From Planctomycetales bacterium (lineage in GTDB: Bacteria > Planctomycetota > Planctomycetia > Isosphaerales > Isosphaeraceae): 7,180 nucleotides of DNA. Shown piece after piece: positions 5,625-7,180 of this stretch. The notes under the pieces are model-generated. The model saw nothing but the letters and a program-made list of their open reading frames with translations. It was not told the DNA's origin and did not search any database. Each line of letters starts with the position of its first letter. The first letter of the stretch is position 1. Location of the stretch: assembly GCA_027451455.1 (NCBI GenBank), contig DAIDJI010000274.1:1-7180 (forward strand), written 5' to 3'. The translations under genes were made by a program, and so were the position numbers.

Positions 5625-7180
5625 ATGGACCGACGCGCGATCGCGATCTCGGGAATCGTCCAGGGTGTGGGCTTCCGGCCTTTTGTCCACGGGCTGGCGA
5701 ATCGGTGGCAGCTCAACGGTTTCATCCGCAATGTCGACGGCGGTGTTCGCATCGAGGTCGAGGGCGATCCTCGCGCGCTGGACGGTCTTCTCGACGCGCT
5801 CATCCAATCGCTGCCGCCCCTGGCCCGAATCGAGACGCTGGACTGGTCCTCGCAGCCGGTCCAGGGCGATCGCTCCTTCCGAATCGACCCCAGCGCGACC
5901 GACAACGGCGTCCCCATCTTCCTCCCGCCCGACGTCGGCACCTGCGACGATTGCCTCGCGGAACTGTTCGACCCGCGCGACCGCCGGTTCCGCTACCCGT
6001 TCCTGAACTGCACCCACTGCGGACCCCGGCTGACGATCATCGTCGGCTCGCCGTACGACCGGGAGCAGACCAGCATGGCCGCGTTCGCAATCTGCGAAGC
6101 CTGCCGGGCCGAGTACGAGAATCCCTCCGATCGTCGGTTCCATGCCCAACCGATCGCCTGCCCCGAATGCGGCCCTCGCTTGCAATGGCTCGACGCCTCG
6201 GGCCATCCGGTGTCGGGGATTGTCGATCCGGTCGGCGCCGCGGTCGAAGCCCTGAACGACGGCCGGATCGTCGCGATCAAGGGACTCGGCGGCTATCATC
6301 TTGCGGGCCTTGCCCGGCTCTCGAAGACCATCTCCGAGCTCCGACGTCGGAAACACCGGGACGAGAAGCCAATCGCTCTGATGGTCCGCGACCTCGACGC
6401 CGCGCGCACTTTCTGCGAGGTCTCGGCCCAGGAAGAAGCCCTGCTCCACTCGCCCCGACGTCCAATCGTGCTGCTCCGACGGCGGCCGGGGATCGAGATC
6501 GCCAACGATGTCGCGCCGGGCGACCCCTGGCTCGGTCTGATGCTTCCATATACGCCGCTGCATCATTTGCTGATGCACGACCTGGACGGCCAGGCGCTGG
6601 TGATGACCAGCGGAAACCGATCCGACGAGCCGATCGCCCACGAGGACCGCGACGCCGTCGAGCGTCTCTCGGGGATCGCCGATGCCTTCCTCGTCCACGA
6701 CCGCCCCATCCACCTGCGCTGCGACGATTCGGTCACGCGGGTCGTCGCTGGCGACGAATTGCCGATCCGTCGAGCCCGGGGCGAGGCCCCGCGTCCGATC
6801 CGCCTGCCAATCGACTGCGTCCGGCCGATGCTCGCCCTGGGCGGCCAGCTCAAGGCAACATTCGCCCTCGGCCGCGGCTCTCATGCGTTCCTCAGTCATC
6901 ACATTGGCGACCTCGATCATTGCCTGGCGTTTGCTGCTTATGAAAAATCGATCGCTCATTATGAGCGGCTGTTTGGGGTCTCACCCGAGGTCCTGGTCCA
7001 CGACCTGCACCCTGACTACGCCTCGACCCGGCTCGCCGAGCGGATCGCGGGTGACCGGCCGAGGATCGTTGTCCAGCATCATCACGCTCATATCGCCGCG
7101 TGCCTGGCCGAGAACGGAGTCAGCGGCCCGGTGATCGGCCTTGCGTTTGACGGGACCGGATACGGGACCGACGGCACCAT
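5625..7180 (+). CDS. hypF: HypF, [NiFe]-hydrogenase maturation carbamoyltransferase, N-terminal two thirds
   Basis: An open frame of 518 codons running off the window end; HypF is usually about 750 residues, so roughly 240 are missing. HypF uses carbamoyl phosphate and ATP to make carbamoyl-adenylate and passes the carbamoyl group to the C-terminal cysteine of HypE, the source of the cyanide ligands of the [NiFe] centre. Acylphosphatase domain (1-90): VQGVGFRPFV with Arg18, and Asn36. Zinc fingers: C107-x2-C110-x18-C129-x2-C132 and C157-x2-C160-x18-C179-x2-C182. YrdC-like domain (about 200-385): KGLGGYHLA, RRRKHRDEKP, VMTSGNRSDEPI, LRCDDSVTR, RRARG. Kae1-like domain from about 400: LALGGQLK, SHHIGDLD, then HHHAH with His485 and His489 as metal ligands, and GLAFDGTGYGTDGT. 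Odd: the LACDA motif of the YrdC-like domain reads LAGLA (226-230). The ATG has GGAGGA at 5615-5620. Divergent from the SDR pair. Confidence 0.96.
   Translation, partial: MDRRAIAISGIVQGVGFRPFVHGLANRWQLNGFIRNVDGGVRIEVEGDPRALDGLLDALIQSLPPLARIETLDWSSQPVQGDRSFRIDPSATDNGVPIFLPPDVGTCDDCLAELFDPRDRRFRYPFLNCTHCGPRLTIIVGSPYDREQTSMAAFAICEACRAEYENPSDRRFHAQPIACPECGPRLQWLDASGHPVSGIVDPVGAAVEALNDGRIVAIKGLGGYHLAGLARLSKTISELRRRKHRDEKPIALMVRDLDAARTFCEVSAQEEALLHSPRRPIVLLRRRPGIEIANDVAPGDPWLGLMLPYTPLHHLLMHDLDGQALVMTSGNRSDEPIAHEDRDAVERLSGIADAFLVHDRPIHLRCDDSVTRVVAGDELPIRRARGEAPRPIRLPIDCVRPMLALGGQLKATFALGRGSHAFLSHHIGDLDHCLAFAAYEKSIAHYERLFGVSPEVLVHDLHPDYASTRLAERIAGDRPRIVVQHHHAHIAACLAENGVSGPVIGLAFDGTGYGTDGT

Noticed and set aside
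5705..6943. Plus-strand open frame of 412 codons
   Set aside because: It is another frame of hypF, extremely Arg/Pro-rich, with no family motif.
5379..6959. Long minus-strand open frame of 526 codons
   Set aside because: It lies antisense to hypF, which has unmistakable domains; its Asp/Arg/Val-rich composition is that of a GC-rich shadow frame.

Overview
The window is GC-rich, with codon third positions strongly biased to G/C, Shine-Dalgarno-led starts and several non-ATG starts. I recognise no mobile element, CRISPR array, tRNA or rRNA. The gene mix (RlmI-type methyltransferase, DtxR-family regulator with a short N-terminus, ThiO, a secreted one-domain propeller protein, paired SDRs, HypF) would fit a GC-rich planctomycete such as an Isosphaeraceae member. 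That assignment is an impression from protein style, not a demonstrated placement.

Layout: (1) 1-359 (+), the C-terminal end of an RlmI-like 23S rRNA methyltransferase. (2) 489-1199 (+), a DtxR/MntR-family metal-dependent regulator, best started at a GTG with a strong Shine-Dalgarno. (3) 1200-1437, a convergent gap with a hairpin and a weak coding-like frame. (4) 3467 down to 1438 (-), a two-gene unit: a secreted beta-propeller-like protein followed about 20-26 nt later by the FAD enzyme ThiO. (5) 3468-3720, a 253-bp gap with no convincing gene, holding a perfect 8-bp hairpin directly behind the next gene. (6) 5363 down to 3721 (-), two short-chain dehydrogenases in tandem, 56 nt apart, probably co-transcribed. 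(7) 5364-5624, a divergent control region with two inverted repeats and a TTGACA box. (8) 5625 to the window end (+), the first 518 codons of hypF, whose product makes the cyanide-ligand precursor for [NiFe]-hydrogenases.

How they work together: the genes look like separate housekeeping or metabolic units rather than one system. thiO would feed glycine imine (dehydroglycine) to thiazole synthesis. The SDR pair probably performs two NAD-linked oxidoreductions on related substrates. hypF implies a [NiFe]-hydrogenase in this genome and perhaps more hyp genes downstream. I found no clear undescribed multi-gene system. The points most worth a second look are the dyad-rich divergent control region, the altered YrdC-like motif in HypF, the mixed metal site of the regulator, and the coding-like frame in the convergent gap.
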